From an uncultured Ectothiorhodospiraceae bacterium (GTDB lineage Bacteria; Pseudomonadota; Gammaproteobacteria; S012-40), in assembly GCA_945787715.1 (NCBI GenBank), contig CALZJE010000006.1:1-64000 (forward strand): a stretch of DNA of 64,000 nucleotides, in the 5' to 3' direction. The notes beneath the pieces are model-generated. The model was given only the letters and a program-made list of their open reading frames with translations. It made no database searches and was not told the DNA's origin. Of this stretch, positions 29,129 to 38,056 are shown one piece after another. The position numbers and the translations under genes were made by a program. Position 1 is the first letter of the stretch, and each line of letters begins with the position of its first letter.

Positions 29129-30403
29129 TTGTCTAAAACAGTTCAAGCAGTACGTGGAATGAGAGATATTCTTCCCGCCGAAACCCCAATATGGCAGCAT
29201 CTTGAAAAAGTTATCAGCGAGGTCTTGTTAAGCTACGGGTATCAGGAGATTCGCTTTCCTATTGTAGAAAAAACGGAGCTTTTTAAACGATCTATTGGTG
29301 AAGTTACTGATATTGTAGAGAAAGAAATGTACACTTTCGATGATCGTAATGGTGATAGCTTAACCTTGCGACCGGAAGGTACCGCGGCCTGTGTTCGAGC
29401 CGCTATTGAAAATGGAATGTTGCACAATCAAATTCACAAGCTATGGTACACCGGTCCCATGTTTCGACACGAACGTCCACAAAAAGGGCGCTACCGACAA
29501 TTTAATCAAGTCGGTGTCGAAGTATTTGGACTTCAGGGCCCGGATGTGGATGCTGAGCTTATTCTAATAACTCGTCGATTGTGGGAAAAACTGGGCATTT
29601 TGCCTCACGTTCGTTTAGAGCTTAATTCCTTGGGGACAATCGAATCGCGGGCAGTTTATCGAGAAAAGCTGATAGAGTATCTTTCAGCATATGAAACTGA
29701 TTTGGATGAAGACAGTCGTAATAGATTGCACAGTAATCCGCTACGAGTGTTGGATAGTAAATCTCCACAAACACAAGAGATCGTAAAAAATGCACCCAAC
29801 TTGTTATCGTTTCTGGATAACGAGTCAGCTGAACACTTCGAACAATTAAAACAGTTTTTAGATGATAGTGGCGTTGAGTATGAGGTTAATCCGCGATTGG
29901 TTCGTGGGTTGGACTACTATTCAAAGACTGTGTTTGAATGGATAACAGATAAATTGGGTGCTCAAGGGACGGTATGTGCCGGTGGCCGTTTTGATGGCTT
30001 AGTCGACTATTTGGGTGGGAAGCCGACCCCTGCAGTTGGACTTGCTATGGGGATGGAGCGCCTGATTGGTGTAGTTGAGGAGATTGAATCCATAGAATCA
30101 CCTGCAAATGTGGATTGCTATTTAGTATTGGCTGGTAATGCAGCCCAGCGAAAAGGTTTACAACTCGCGGAAAGCGTTCATAATGCCCTACCTGATCTCA
30201 AGCTGGTCACTCATTGTGGTGGCGGAAGTTTCAAATCACAATTGAAAAAAGCAGATAAAAGTGGCGCTCGAATTGCGCTGATTATTGGTGATGATGAAGT
30301 CACCAATAATAGTGTTAACATTAAGTTTTTGCGGGAAGATAAGCCGCAATTGAGTTATCAAGAAGACGAATTGATTGATAACTTGTTTAAGATTTTTGGC
30401 TAG
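29129..30403 (+). CDS. hisS: Histidyl-tRNA synthetase
   Basis: Class II synthetase charging tRNA-His. The TTG start at 29129 with a GGAG ribosome site 6-7 nt upstream gives 424 aa, exactly the E. coli length; upstream in-frame codons add only unrelated residues. Motif 2 is [20 protein letters not shown], the histidine-specific motifs are [15 protein letters not shown] and [13 protein letters not shown], and motif 3 is [12 protein letters not shown]. It lies downstream of rodZ without the usual intervening ispG. Its stop codon is embedded in a long intercistronic hairpin. Confidence 0.96.
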   Translation: MSKTVQAVRGMRDILPAETPIWQHLEKVISEVLLSYGYQEIRFPIVEKTELFKRSIGEVTDIVEKEMYTFDDRNGDSLTLRPEGTAACVRAAIENGMLHNQIHKLWYTGPMFRHERPQKGRYRQFNQVGVEVFGLQGPDVDAELILITRRLWEKLGILPHVRLELNSLGTIESRAVYREKLIEYLSAYETDLDEDSRNRLHSNPLRVLDSKSPQTQEIVKNAPNLLSFLDNESAEHFEQLKQFLDDSGVEYEVNPRLVRGLDYYSKTVFEWITDKLGAQGTVCAGGRFDGLVDYLGGKPTPAVGLAMGMERLIGVVEEIESIESPANVDCYLVLAGNAAQRKGLQLAESVHNALPDLKLVTHCGGGSFKSQLKKADKSGARIALIIGDDEVTNNSVNIKFLREDKPQLSYQEDELIDNLFKIFG

Positions 30404-30480
30404 GAGCCTACTCAAGAATAGAAGTCGGAGTAAGTTTTCTGTTCTAAGAGTAGGATCTCCTCGTAAGCAAGCTCAGGAGA
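30402..30480 (+). promoter_or_regulatory. Two alternative hairpins at the hisS-yfgM junction
   Basis: Long hairpin (30402-30461): AGGAG pairs with CTCCT, CCTACTC with GAGTAGG, and AGAATAGAA with TTCTGTTCT, 21 pairs in all with small bulges, starting inside the hisS stop codon. Alternative: TCTCCT (30456-30461) pairs perfectly with AGGAGA (30475-30480), the yfgM Shine-Dalgarno. The two cannot form together. Any switching is an inference. Confidence 0.55.
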
Positions 30481-30489
30481 ACATAGGCT

Positions 30490-31134
30490 GTGTCAGAGTA
30501 CAAAACGGAAGATGAACAGGTCGAAGCGTTAAAACGCTGGTGGGAAAAAAATGGAAAGTTCGTCATTATTGGTGGCATAGTCATTTTGTCATCAGTCATT
30601 GGTCAACAGGTGTGGAGTAATTTTAAGATTTCAACTTTGACCAAAGCCTCTGCGCAATTTGATGTACTAATGGACGAATTAGAAACAGGTAAAACTGACT
30701 CAGTTTTACAGCGCGGGGAGACTTTGATCAAAAGTAACCCAGATTTAACTTATTCGATATTATCTGCCCTAGCCATGGCCAAAGTTCATGTTGAAAAAGG
30801 TGATAATAGTGCAGCGGCTGAACGATTACGCTGGGCATTAGATAACGCGAAGCAAGAAGACATTCAACATATTGTTCGTATTCGATTAGCGAAAGTTTTA
30901 ATGGCGCAAGGTAAGCTTGATGAAGCATTGACTCTGGCAAACTATCCGAAGCAAGGTAATTTCCGTTCGCAATATACCATTGTAAAAGGTGATATCTTTT
31001 ACAAGAAGGGCGAGATTGGAAGCGCAAAAACAGCATATCGATCCGCACTGGACGACAGCAAGCTAGGTTCACAAATTCGTGGTTTTATTCAAATCAAACT
31101 TGATGATCTCGGTGGCAGTGGAGACGGAGCGTAG
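30490..31134 (+). CDS. yfgM: YfgM-like tetratricopeptide membrane protein
   Basis: Single-pass inner-membrane protein; in E. coli YfgM associates with the SecYEG translocon and PpiD and assists periplasmic chaperone traffic. 214 aa. A short cytoplasmic N-terminus EDEQVEALKRWWEKNGKFV leads into the membrane segment IIGGIVILSSVIGQQVW, then TPR-like helices (SILSALAMAKVHVEKGDNSA, RIRLAKVLMAQGKLDEAL). The GTG start at 30490 is fixed by an AGGAGA site 9 nt upstream. It lies between hisS and bamB, the standard position. Confidence 0.9.
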   Translation: MSEYKTEDEQVEALKRWWEKNGKFVIIGGIVILSSVIGQQVWSNFKISTLTKASAQFDVLMDELETGKTDSVLQRGETLIKSNPDLTYSILSALAMAKVHVEKGDNSAAAERLRWALDNAKQEDIQHIVRIRLAKVLMAQGKLDEALTLANYPKQGNFRSQYTIVKGDIFYKKGEIGSAKTAYRSALDDSKLGSQIRGFIQIKLDDLGGSGDGA

Positions 31135-31136
31135 TT

Positions 31137-32339
31137 TTGAAGTTTCGTTTATTTTTACTCGTAGTACTACTTGCCGGTTGTGCAGCAGATCCCGAAAAAA
31201 TCTATAAACCGGCGCCGCCTACTCCTGTTGTTTCAGTCTCAATTAATTGGGCTCACAAGCTTATTGATCTAGGATCAGACAAGTATGTTCGGCTTTTACC
31301 CGCGACTACTGCAGATTATATCTTTGTTGCAGATGTTGATGGAAATCTGAGCAAGTTTGCAGCAAAAACTGGAAAACAACTCTGGAAAAAATCATTTGGC
31401 GTGACTTTTTCTGGTGGACCTAAGGTTCAAGGTGATCTGGTTCTTATTGGAAGTAAAAGTGCCGAGGTGTTTGCGATTTCACCTGATACTGGCGAATTAG
31501 TGTGGAAGCGCGCTCTCTCCAGCGAAGTGCTTGTACCACCCCAGATATCTGGTACTACGGTAGTTGTGCAGACGAACGATGGAAAAATATTTGGGCTCCA
31601 TACAAATGGTGGGAAAAAGATCTGGGTTTATGATCGAAATGTACCCATATTGACTTTGCGTGGTAATAGTACACCGTTAATTGTTGATGATCAGGTTATC
31701 GCTGGATTTGCTAGTGGTAAGCTTATTTCACTTGCACTAAAAGACGGTAAATTATTATGGGAAACAAGTGTTTCGGTCCCAAAAGGGAGAACGGAACTAG
31801 AGCGTTTAATCGATTTGGATGGCCCAATTGTCTACAACAATGGAGTAATCTTTGTTTCTGCCTACCGGGGAAGAGTAGCCGCTGTGGATGTAAGCTCAGG
31901 CCGCATCATTTGGACGCGTGAAATGTCATCACACTTAGGAGTGATTGTTGGTGATGACTATATTTACCTCACCGACTCCGATGGAAAAGTCTGGGCACTT
32001 AATCGAGATAGTGGTGCGACATTGTGGATGCAGGATAAGTTGAATGATTTGGCTAGCACTCGCCCTGCTATCGTTGGAAAGAATATTGTTGTTGGTGATT
32101 TAACCGGTGAAGTTTATTGGTTAGATATCAGTGATGGCCGTTTGCTGGGGCACCTTGCACACAAGACGGTTTCCGAGTTATCCGGTGCAACACATTATGT
32201 CGATGAAATTGAAGATGAGGGATTTTTTCGCGCAAGAAAAGAAGCAACATCTGTGATATTTCAGCCACTCGTCAATGAGAATTCTATTTTAATTACATAC
32301 CAGAACGGTATTCTAGCCTCCATCGCAAGGGCAGATTAG
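31137..32339 (+). CDS. bamB: Outer membrane protein assembly factor BamB
   Basis: Lipoprotein of the BAM complex that inserts beta-barrel proteins into the outer membrane. 400 aa. TTG start at 31137, 2 nt after the yfgM stop. Signal and lipobox LLAGC give lipidated C15. The body is an eight-bladed PQQ-type propeller with repeats such as GNLSKFAAKTGKQLWKKSFG, VFAISPDTGELVWKRAL, LWETSV and VWALNRDSGATLW. The order yfgM-bamB-der is conserved in gammaproteobacteria. Confidence 0.95.
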   Translation: MKFRLFLLVVLLAGCAADPEKIYKPAPPTPVVSVSINWAHKLIDLGSDKYVRLLPATTADYIFVADVDGNLSKFAAKTGKQLWKKSFGVTFSGGPKVQGDLVLIGSKSAEVFAISPDTGELVWKRALSSEVLVPPQISGTTVVVQTNDGKIFGLHTNGGKKIWVYDRNVPILTLRGNSTPLIVDDQVIAGFASGKLISLALKDGKLLWETSVSVPKGRTELERLIDLDGPIVYNNGVIFVSAYRGRVAAVDVSSGRIIWTREMSSHLGVIVGDDYIYLTDSDGKVWALNRDSGATLWMQDKLNDLASTRPAIVGKNIVVGDLTGEVYWLDISDGRLLGHLAHKTVSELSGATHYVDEIEDEGFFRARKEATSVIFQPLVNENSILITYQNGILASIARAD

Positions 32340-32341
32340 TC

Positions 32342-33733
32342 ATGAAACGTGTTATTGCTCTTGTCGGTCGACCAAATGTCGGCAAATCCACCCTATTTAA
32401 TCGATTAACTAAAACACGAGACGCTCTGGTCGCTGATGAGCCAGGCTTGACGAGAGACCGTCGCTACGGAACCGTCAATTTTGATGAAAAGAGCTATATA
32501 TTAATTGATACTGGCGGAATCTCGGGTGAAGAAGGAATTGATGAGCTAATTGCTGGTCAAGCATATCAAGCGATTACTGAAAGTGATGTTGTAGTGTTTC
32601 TCGTCGATGGTCGAGCAGGAATGACCGCTGGTGATGAAAGTATTGCACAACAACTGCGTGAAACGGGTAAATTAGTTATTGTCGCTGTTAACAAAACTGA
32701 AGGCATGAATAGAGAGGTTGTTAAGGCGGAGTTCTACGCTTTAGGGATCGAAGAAGTTTATTCTTGCTCATCAGCCCATGGCGATGGTGTTGGGCAATTG
32801 TTCGAAGATATTGTATCTTTTTTTCCTGAAGAGCCAGAAGTGGAAGAAGAGGGCGAGGAGACTAAGGGTGCAAAAGTGGCCATTGTTGGTCGGCCCAATG
32901 TCGGCAAGTCTACACTAGTGAATCGATTGATTGGTGAAGATCGAGTATTGGCTTTTGATATGCCGGGTACAACACGTGACAGCATCTACATCCCATTTGA
33001 GCATCGCGGCCATCAATTCACTTTAATAGATACAGCTGGCGTACGCCGAAAAAGTAAAGTTCACGACAAGATCGAAAAGTTTAGTATCGTTAAAACACTG
33101 CAGGCAATTGAGGCATCAAATGCGGCGATTTTAGTCCTTGATGCGCATCAAGGGATTAGCTCTCAAGATGCAAGCCTGCTGGGTTATATCATTGAATCTG
33201 GAAAGGCATTGCTGATTGCAGTTAACAAATGGGATTACTTGCCTAAAGATAAAAAAGAGCAGGTAAAAAAAGAGTTGGATCGTAAACTAGCGTTTGCGGA
33301 CTATGCTTCTATCCATTTCATTTCAGCGTTACATGGTACTGGTGTCGGTAAGTTGCTTGGTGTGGTCAATCGAGTTTATGAAGCGTCTCGAACCAATTAC
33401 CAAACTAATTTCCTGACGCAAATTCTTGAAGATGCGGTTAAGAGTCATCCGCCACCAATGTCTGGTGGGCAGCGCATTAAGTTGCGCTACGCGCATCAAG
33501 GTGGCCAAAATCCACCGGTGATTGTAATTCACGGAAACAGAACGGAGAATGTTCCCGATTCTTATCGAAAATATTTGATTAATATATTCCGAAAAGTTTT
33601 GAAGATAGAAGGAACGCCTATCCGAATCGAATTTAAATCGGGCAAAAACCCATTCGAGGGTAAGAAGAATACATTAACAAAGAGACAAATATACAAACGT
33701 AAACGCTTGACTCGTTTTACAAAGAAGAAATGA
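32342..33733 (+). CDS. der: Ribosome assembly GTPase Der (EngA)
   Basis: Double-GTPase needed for 50S ribosome maturation. 463 aa. The first G domain has GRPNVGKST at residues 9-17 and DTGGI; the second has GRPNVGKST from about residue 184, DTAGVRRK and NKWD. An acidic linker (EEPEVEEEGEETKG) separates them. A KH-like C-terminal domain ends with a basic tail (KRKRLTRFTKKK) suited to rRNA binding. It starts 2 nt after bamB and is the last gene of the block. Confidence 0.97.
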   Translation: MKRVIALVGRPNVGKSTLFNRLTKTRDALVADEPGLTRDRRYGTVNFDEKSYILIDTGGISGEEGIDELIAGQAYQAITESDVVVFLVDGRAGMTAGDESIAQQLRETGKLVIVAVNKTEGMNREVVKAEFYALGIEEVYSCSSAHGDGVGQLFEDIVSFFPEEPEVEEEGEETKGAKVAIVGRPNVGKSTLVNRLIGEDRVLAFDMPGTTRDSIYIPFEHRGHQFTLIDTAGVRRKSKVHDKIEKFSIVKTLQAIEASNAAILVLDAHQGISSQDASLLGYIIESGKALLIAVNKWDYLPKDKKEQVKKELDRKLAFADYASIHFISALHGTGVGKLLGVVNRVYEASRTNYQTNFLTQILEDAVKSHPPPMSGGQRIKLRYAHQGGQNPPVIVIHGNRTENVPDSYRKYLINIFRKVLKIEGTPIRIEFKSGKNPFEGKKNTLTKRQIYKRKRLTRFTKKK

Positions 33734-34147
33734 GCTTTGTCGTATAAATATTTTTGTTGGAATTTTCATACATACCTGCATGAAGACTTGTCTTAACTGA
33801 AAAGACACTAATTAAGTGATATAACGAGTGTTAGCTCGATTAAATTCTTACTATTAAGTTTAATTAGGGCATCGTTAGTAATCAATAGTTCTTTCGTCAT
33901 ATAAAGATTACAATATTTTAAGTTAATTCTCCGTAGTACATTTCGATGTTATTCAATAGAATCATTGCGCATAAATATAATAATCCTAGAAATATCAATG
34001 GCACCCAAACTCGTGGGATAACTGATTCTTCTAAGATAATAGAGATTCATTTATTTTTTAGAAAAAGTGATGTCTAGTTTTGTTGCTTCAGATAACTGCG
34101 TGATACACTTTTATAAAGTTGTGAAAAATTTTAATTAAGGGGAAGTT
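33734..34147. other. Intergenic stretch after der
   Basis: 414 nt, very AT-rich. No convincing gene, hairpin terminator or repeat is visible. A short hydrophobic open frame on the minus strand (about 33930-34050) lacks a start codon and is not called. Confidence 0.5.
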
Positions 34148-34921
34148 GTGAGTAAGAGTGTGGTTATCATTGGATTGGGGGAAATGGGTGGTGTTTTTGC
34201 GCGAGGTTTTTTGCGTGCGGGTGTTCCTGTTTATCCTGTTGTTCGAACAGTGAATATTCAATTGGCTGTTGAAGCAAACTCTTCACCCGATTTGGTGTTA
34301 GTTGCTGTCGCTGAAGATGATTTGCAATCAACATTGGCGACTATTCCGCAGCAATGGAAATCGAAAATAGCATTGCTTCAAAACGAGCTTTTACCAAAAG
34401 ATTGGCAATCACATGAGCTGCATGACCCAACTGTTATATCTGTCTGGTTCGAAAAGAAAAAAGGGCAAGATGTTAAAGTATTAATTTCAAGCCCTGTCTT
34501 TGGGCCTGGCGCAAAGCTTATCGAAAATGCGTTAAAAGCTATTGATATACCTGTACACATTGTTTCATCAATCGGCGAGATGGAAGACGAATTAATTCTA
34601 AAAAATATATACATACTTACAACTAATATTTCAGGTCTTGAGTGCGGTGGCAATGTTGAGTTTTTATGGGAAGAAAATAACGAACTAGCTCGGCAGGTTG
34701 CAAATGAAGTTATGGACATTCAGGAATGGTTAACAGGAAAAACACTAGATCGAGAAAAAATAATCAAAGGTTTTGTGCGTGCGATTGAGGGAGATCTTGC
34801 TCATATGTGTATGGGACGCTCTGCTCCAATGCGTCTTGAGCGCGCGATCCAAATGGCTGATGACGCAAAGTTGGCAGTTCCTAAATTACGAGAAATTTAT
34901 AAAAATAGAATAATAAGCTAG
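34148..34921 (+). CDS. Rossmann-fold NAD(P)-binding protein, distantly ketopantoate-reductase-like
   Basis: 257 aa, soluble. The N-terminus VVIIGLGEMGGVFARGF carries the GxGxxG dinucleotide-binding loop, then a second strand ending VYPVVRT and LVLVAVAEDD. The helical C-terminal half (LVNG-free; GDLAHMCMGRSAPMRLERAI) recalls the substrate-binding domain of 6-phosphogluconate-dehydrogenase-fold enzymes such as PanE, but the diagnostic catalytic residues are not clear. Start is a GTG with an AGGGG site. It is followed 13 nt later by the metallo-hydrolase gene, whose AGGAGG ribosome site overlaps the stop codon of this gene, so the pair is probably co-translated. Precise function unknown. Confidence 0.55.
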   Translation: MSKSVVIIGLGEMGGVFARGFLRAGVPVYPVVRTVNIQLAVEANSSPDLVLVAVAEDDLQSTLATIPQQWKSKIALLQNELLPKDWQSHELHDPTVISVWFEKKKGQDVKVLISSPVFGPGAKLIENALKAIDIPVHIVSSIGEMEDELILKNIYILTTNISGLECGGNVEFLWEENNELARQVANEVMDIQEWLTGKTLDREKIIKGFVRAIEGDLAHMCMGRSAPMRLERAIQMADDAKLAVPKLREIYKNRIIS

Positions 34922-34934
34922 GAGGCTGTCTGTC

Positions 34935-35642
34935 GTGTCTAATAATAACGGTTTTTCTATAGAGGCTATGGAGCTCGGCCCAATGGAAAATTTCATTTAC
35001 ATTATTCATGATCATGCAACGAATCGCGCGGCGATTGTTGATCCGGCTTGGAATGTCGCTCACATTTTGGACCGGGCTGAAGAAAAAGGGGTGAAGATTA
35101 CCGATATCCTTCTTTCTCATAGCCATGCTGATCATATTAATGGTGTTCAAGAAGTGTTGGATGTTTGTGATGCCGAAGTGCACATGCTTAAAGCTGAGGC
35201 AAATTTTTCAGGTAAATTCCAAGAGATGGCGACGCTTCATTATGGTGGCGATACGATCATGCTTGGAGAAACTCAAATTGAAGTTTTGCACACCCCCGGT
35301 CATACTCCGGGTTCTGCCTGTTTCCATATTGGTGGAGAGTTAATTACTGGTGATACCATGTTTGTGTTTGGATGCGGTCGTTGTGATCTGGCGGGTGGTG
35401 ATCCAAATCAAATGTTTGATACCTTAAATAAGATCAAACAGAACATACCTCAAGATACAGTGATCCACCCAGGCCATAATTACGCAGAGATTGAAGTCTC
35501 TACTCTTGCGGAGCAGGTAGAGGGTAATCCTTTTCTACACTTCAGTAACAAAGCGGATTTTGTGAAATATAGAATGGTGGAGCACGATAAGATTCGTGAT
35601 ATTCCGTATCATCCAGTAATGCAGCAAGTGATTAAAGCCTAA
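34935..35642 (+). CDS. Metallo-beta-lactamase-fold hydrolase (glyoxalase II-like)
   Basis: 235-aa cytoplasmic metallohydrolase. Metal ligands are in HSHADH (H62, H64, D66, H67), HTPGHTPGS, ITGDTMFVFGCGRCD and the late HPGHNYA. This set is typical of hydroxyacylglutathione hydrolases and related thioesterases. GRCD differs from the GRTD seen in persulfide dioxygenases, so that activity is less likely, but substrate cannot be fixed. GTG start at 34935 with AGGAGG 8 nt upstream. Translationally linked to the Rossmann protein before it. Confidence 0.82.
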   Translation: MSNNNGFSIEAMELGPMENFIYIIHDHATNRAAIVDPAWNVAHILDRAEEKGVKITDILLSHSHADHINGVQEVLDVCDAEVHMLKAEANFSGKFQEMATLHYGGDTIMLGETQIEVLHTPGHTPGSACFHIGGELITGDTMFVFGCGRCDLAGGDPNQMFDTLNKIKQNIPQDTVIHPGHNYAEIEVSTLAEQVEGNPFLHFSNKADFVKYRMVEHDKIRDIPYHPVMQQVIKA

Positions 35643-35703
35643 TAAATTAGCATGATACTTCTTTAAGTTATGCTTTTAAATTTGTAGACCACTCTGGCTA
35701 CTG

Positions 35704-36036
35704 CTAGCGGTAATGAATCGCGAGCCATATTGTTTCCGTGTCACTCGATGTTGATTCAACCCTGTGCTGTGTGTGAGCGGGAATGTTTACATAATCACCT
35801 TCGGTTAAAGAAATTAATTGCCTCTCGTTTTTAAATCTAACTGTTGCATTGCCTTTGAGTAATAAAACCCATTCACTTTGTTTTTGATCGTACCATTCGT
35901 TTTCTGGTGTGGACTGGCCAGTGGAAACAATACGTTCGATTTTAATGTTTGAGTTTTCAGCTAAAGTTTCAAAAATTTCCAGATTGGATTTCATTGGTAA
36001 TCTGGAAAGTATATTGTTCTTTTGAATGCTAGCCAT
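35704..36036 (-). CDS. Small cupin-domain protein
   Basis: 110 aa, a single cupin barrel. NEWYDQKQSEWVLLLKGNAT is motif 1 and GDYVNIPAHTQHRVE motif 2. The usual histidine pair of motif 1 is replaced by Asp/Gln, while the motif 2 histidines remain, so metal binding may be altered. The same replacement occurs in a common subgroup of small bacterial cupins. Convergent with the metallo-hydrolase gene. Substrate unknown. Confidence 0.8.
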   Translation of the reverse strand: MASIQKNNILSRLPMKSNLEIFETLAENSNIKIERIVSTGQSTPENEWYDQKQSEWVLLLKGNATVRFKNERQLISLTEGDYVNIPAHTQHRVESTSSDTETIWLAIHYR

Positions 36037-36112
36037 GAAATGTTCTCGATCTAAATTTTTGTTAAACTATAATACTCTTGTTGAGGGGGGTAGTTGCTAT
36101 TCATTAAGATGG

Positions 36113-36433
36113 TTAAATAAATCTATTTTTAATTTGAAGAAAGTTTTCGAGATCATTGCTTAGTACGGCGCGAAACATACATCCCAGCGCCGCGTTATTC
36201 ATGTTAACCACATTAGACTGTGCATGTGAAATTTGCTCTTGTAACGCTTCACTAACTTCCGCTGCTTTTATATGGCGGTACATTTGATTGGATAGTTCCT
36301 TTGTGTAGTATTCTGCACTACAAAAACCGCACTCCTCAATAAGTCGAGAGAATTTTAAAAATGCAGTTGGTGTTAGTCGCCACAGATAGTTTTTCTGTGG
36401 ATGCTGCTCAAAATAGAATATTTTCATGGGCAT
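36113..36433 (-). CDS. Uncharacterised protein, 106 aa
   Basis: Not recognised. From ATG 36433 the protein begins MPMKIFYFEQHPQKNYLWRL and is mainly helical, without signal peptide or membrane segment. It has cysteines in EECGFCSAEYY and NAALGCMFRA. A TTG at 36466 in frame would add 11 residues; neither start has a good ribosome site. It follows the DUF4336 gene by 58 nt on the same strand and may belong to the MarR-controlled operon. Confidence 0.6.
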   Translation of the reverse strand: MPMKIFYFEQHPQKNYLWRLTPTAFLKFSRLIEECGFCSAEYYTKELSNQMYRHIKAAEVSEALQEQISHAQSNVVNMNNAALGCMFRAVLSNDLENFLQIKNRFI

Positions 36434-36491
36434 TGTTCTGTTGTCTATATAATATAACGACAACAAGAGAGATGACCTGAAATGCCTAGGC

Positions 36492-37184
36492 TTATTTTAT
36501 ATGAGAAAAAGCCTTGCTAAAATATGATTTGCCATCCTGCATTACAAGATCGCCGTGAGAAACAATTATTTTATCAAAATCATAGCTCAGTATGGTATTG
36601 ATGCTTTGTGAAAATTTCACTTTGTTTTTAATAATAGCTTTAATCAGATGTGTCGGTCCAAATTTCCCATAAGCACCGTAGAGTCTAAAAAAAATGTTTG
36701 ACCATATTCCTTTAACATTGTGAATGTTAAAGGCGAGATCTGTAAGTACTAATGTTCCGCTTGGTATGTGAATCAAAGCATATTCATGTAGGCCATTCAT
36801 GCCGGCTATAAATTGGATCCGAAAATCTGAGGGAATGTTTATGCTGGATTTTTCACTCAGCGTGATTTCCTCAAGGCTAATGTCATAATCAACTTTCTTG
36901 ATATGCTTTGGCGCCATAAGTGTCGCGTCATTATAGTGTTGCTTCCATTCATTGATGAAAAGATTATGCATTAAGTTCGGGGCCATAAGTAGCTTAACCT
37001 GACCCAGTGTATCTATTTTTTCAATGAGCTGGGGACAGATAGGAATGGGGGAGTGTAGTAATAATTTGTCGTCATCGTATTTGATGACAGTCATTTTATT
37101 GCCAAAGTTTGCGCCAATGAGTTTAAATGGGTAATTAATAATCCATATATCTTTTCCCACGGGTTCCAAAGGGTAGTTATTCAT
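36492..37184 (-). CDS. DUF4336 domain protein (metallo-hydrolase-like fold)
   Basis: 230 aa. PLEPVGKDIWIINYPFKLIG, MTVIKYDDDKLLLHSPIPIC, LMAPNLMHNLFINEWKQHYN and the late IIVSHGDLV follow the DUF4336 family pattern, a group related to metallo-beta-lactamase folds with unknown substrate. The histidines of the classical HxHxDH loop are reduced to NLMHN. The start overlaps the end of marR by 4 nt, so the two are translationally coupled and probably controlled by MarR. Confidence 0.75.
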   Translation of the reverse strand: MNNYPLEPVGKDIWIINYPFKLIGANFGNKMTVIKYDDDKLLLHSPIPICPQLIEKIDTLGQVKLLMAPNLMHNLFINEWKQHYNDATLMAPKHIKKVDYDISLEEITLSEKSSINIPSDFRIQFIAGMNGLHEYALIHIPSGTLVLTDLAFNIHNVKGIWSNIFFRLYGAYGKFGPTHLIKAIIKNKVKFSQSINTILSYDFDKIIVSHGDLVMQDGKSYFSKAFSHIK

Positions 37185-37639
37185 AGCTTTGCCTCTCGCA
37201 ATAGGTTTTGTAGTGAGTCACGAAGTTGTTTGTAGTCTTTGTCTCCTAAAGTAGTGCAGTATTGGAGCTCTATTTTTCGAGTTGTTTTAATTGCGGTATC
37301 TATTAGTCTGATTCCTTTTTGTGTAAAGTGAACCATTTTTGCTCTACCGTCGTTGCTGTCATTGACGATTTCTATATAGTTTTTTTGCTCTAGGTTACTG
37401 CATATTTTACTAATCGCTTGTTTGGAAAGTGCAGCGTCATTTGCCAGTTCGATAAGTTTCATTCCCTCGGGATTCAAATGTCGAATAACATTTAAATGTG
37501 AAAGCGTAATATCCGAAAAATTTTGCTGTTGAAGGCCATATAGTAATTTTTTTTCGAAGGCCCTGAATGCATTGATAAGTAAGCGCCCGGTTGGTTGGAA
37601 ATCGGTTTCTTGGTTTTCTTGTCCGTTTCGTTCTGTCAT
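37181..37639 (-). CDS. MarR-family transcriptional regulator
   Basis: 152-aa winged-helix dimeric repressor. Helix-turn-helix KLIELANDAALSKQAISKIC and wing VNDSNDGRAKMVHFTQKG are clear. It heads an operon with the DUF4336 gene (4-nt overlap) and probably the 106-aa gene. A consensus-like promoter ends 7 nt before its ATG, and a palindrome overlaps the -35 box, so autorepression is likely. There is no Shine-Dalgarno, which agrees with a leaderless message. The ligand is unknown. Confidence 0.88.
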   Translation of the reverse strand: MTERNGQENQETDFQPTGRLLINAFRAFEKKLLYGLQQQNFSDITLSHLNVIRHLNPEGMKLIELANDAALSKQAISKICSNLEQKNYIEIVNDSNDGRAKMVHFTQKGIRLIDTAIKTTRKIELQYCTTLGDKDYKQLRDSLQNLLREAKL

Positions 37640-37646
37640 ATTTCAC

Positions 37647-37675
37647 ATAGTACTCTAGGTTGACTATATGGTCAA
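37647..37675 (-). promoter_or_regulatory. marR promoter with MarR-type operator
   Basis: On the minus strand: TTGACC (37675-37670), 17-nt spacer, TACTAT (37652-37647). The palindrome TTGAC-N6-GTCAA (37660-37675) overlaps the -35 box. The -10 ends 7 nt before the ATG, so transcription should begin at or next to the start codon. Confidence 0.7.
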
Positions 37676-38056
37676 TGGAATGGAATTAAACGTGAATAAT
37701 TTTCGGATGTAAGATAATTACCCCCTTCCAAATTAATAAAAGTAACAATATTTCGAACATTAGAATGCCAATTAGTTGGCAGTAGGTTTTTCAATGGCTG
37801 GCTGTTTTCGGATGGCGCGTAGGTCTTATCGCACAGTATAGTTCTATCCAATTGATTATGTGGATTGCAATATTTGAAAAGCAAGGAATTAATTAAGAAA
37901 TTAGTTGCTATTTTTGAGCTGGCATGCAAGGTGCAAAAGTTAGGTCAGGGCTAAAGCTAATTAATTTAGCTGTCGAAGAACTAAGTAGGTGGCTAGGGAT
38001 GAGCATTACTAAACATCTTTTTATGACTTCACTCACAGATTAATAGGAGATGTAAA
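37676..38056. other. Intergenic stretch between marR and a small membrane-protein gene
   Basis: About 380 nt. A 6-bp hairpin TGCCAA/TTGGCA (37766-37781) is the only structure seen. An open frame on the minus strand (37672-37929) has no ribosome site and an implausible composition and is not called. Confidence 0.45.

Noticed and set aside
33925-34055. Minus-strand open frame encoding a hydrophobic stretch (VWVPLIFLGLLYLCAMILL)
   Set aside because: No start codon and no ribosome site; hydrophobic readings are common by chance in such AT-rich DNA.
34148-34921. Calling the Rossmann protein panE to complete the pantothenate genes in the window
   Set aside because: The dinucleotide-binding loop is present, but PanE catalytic residues are not convincing and it is 22 kb from panBCD.
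37672-37929. 85-codon minus-strand ORF upstream of marR
   Set aside because: No ribosome site, no domain, and it runs into the marR promoter; probably fortuitous.
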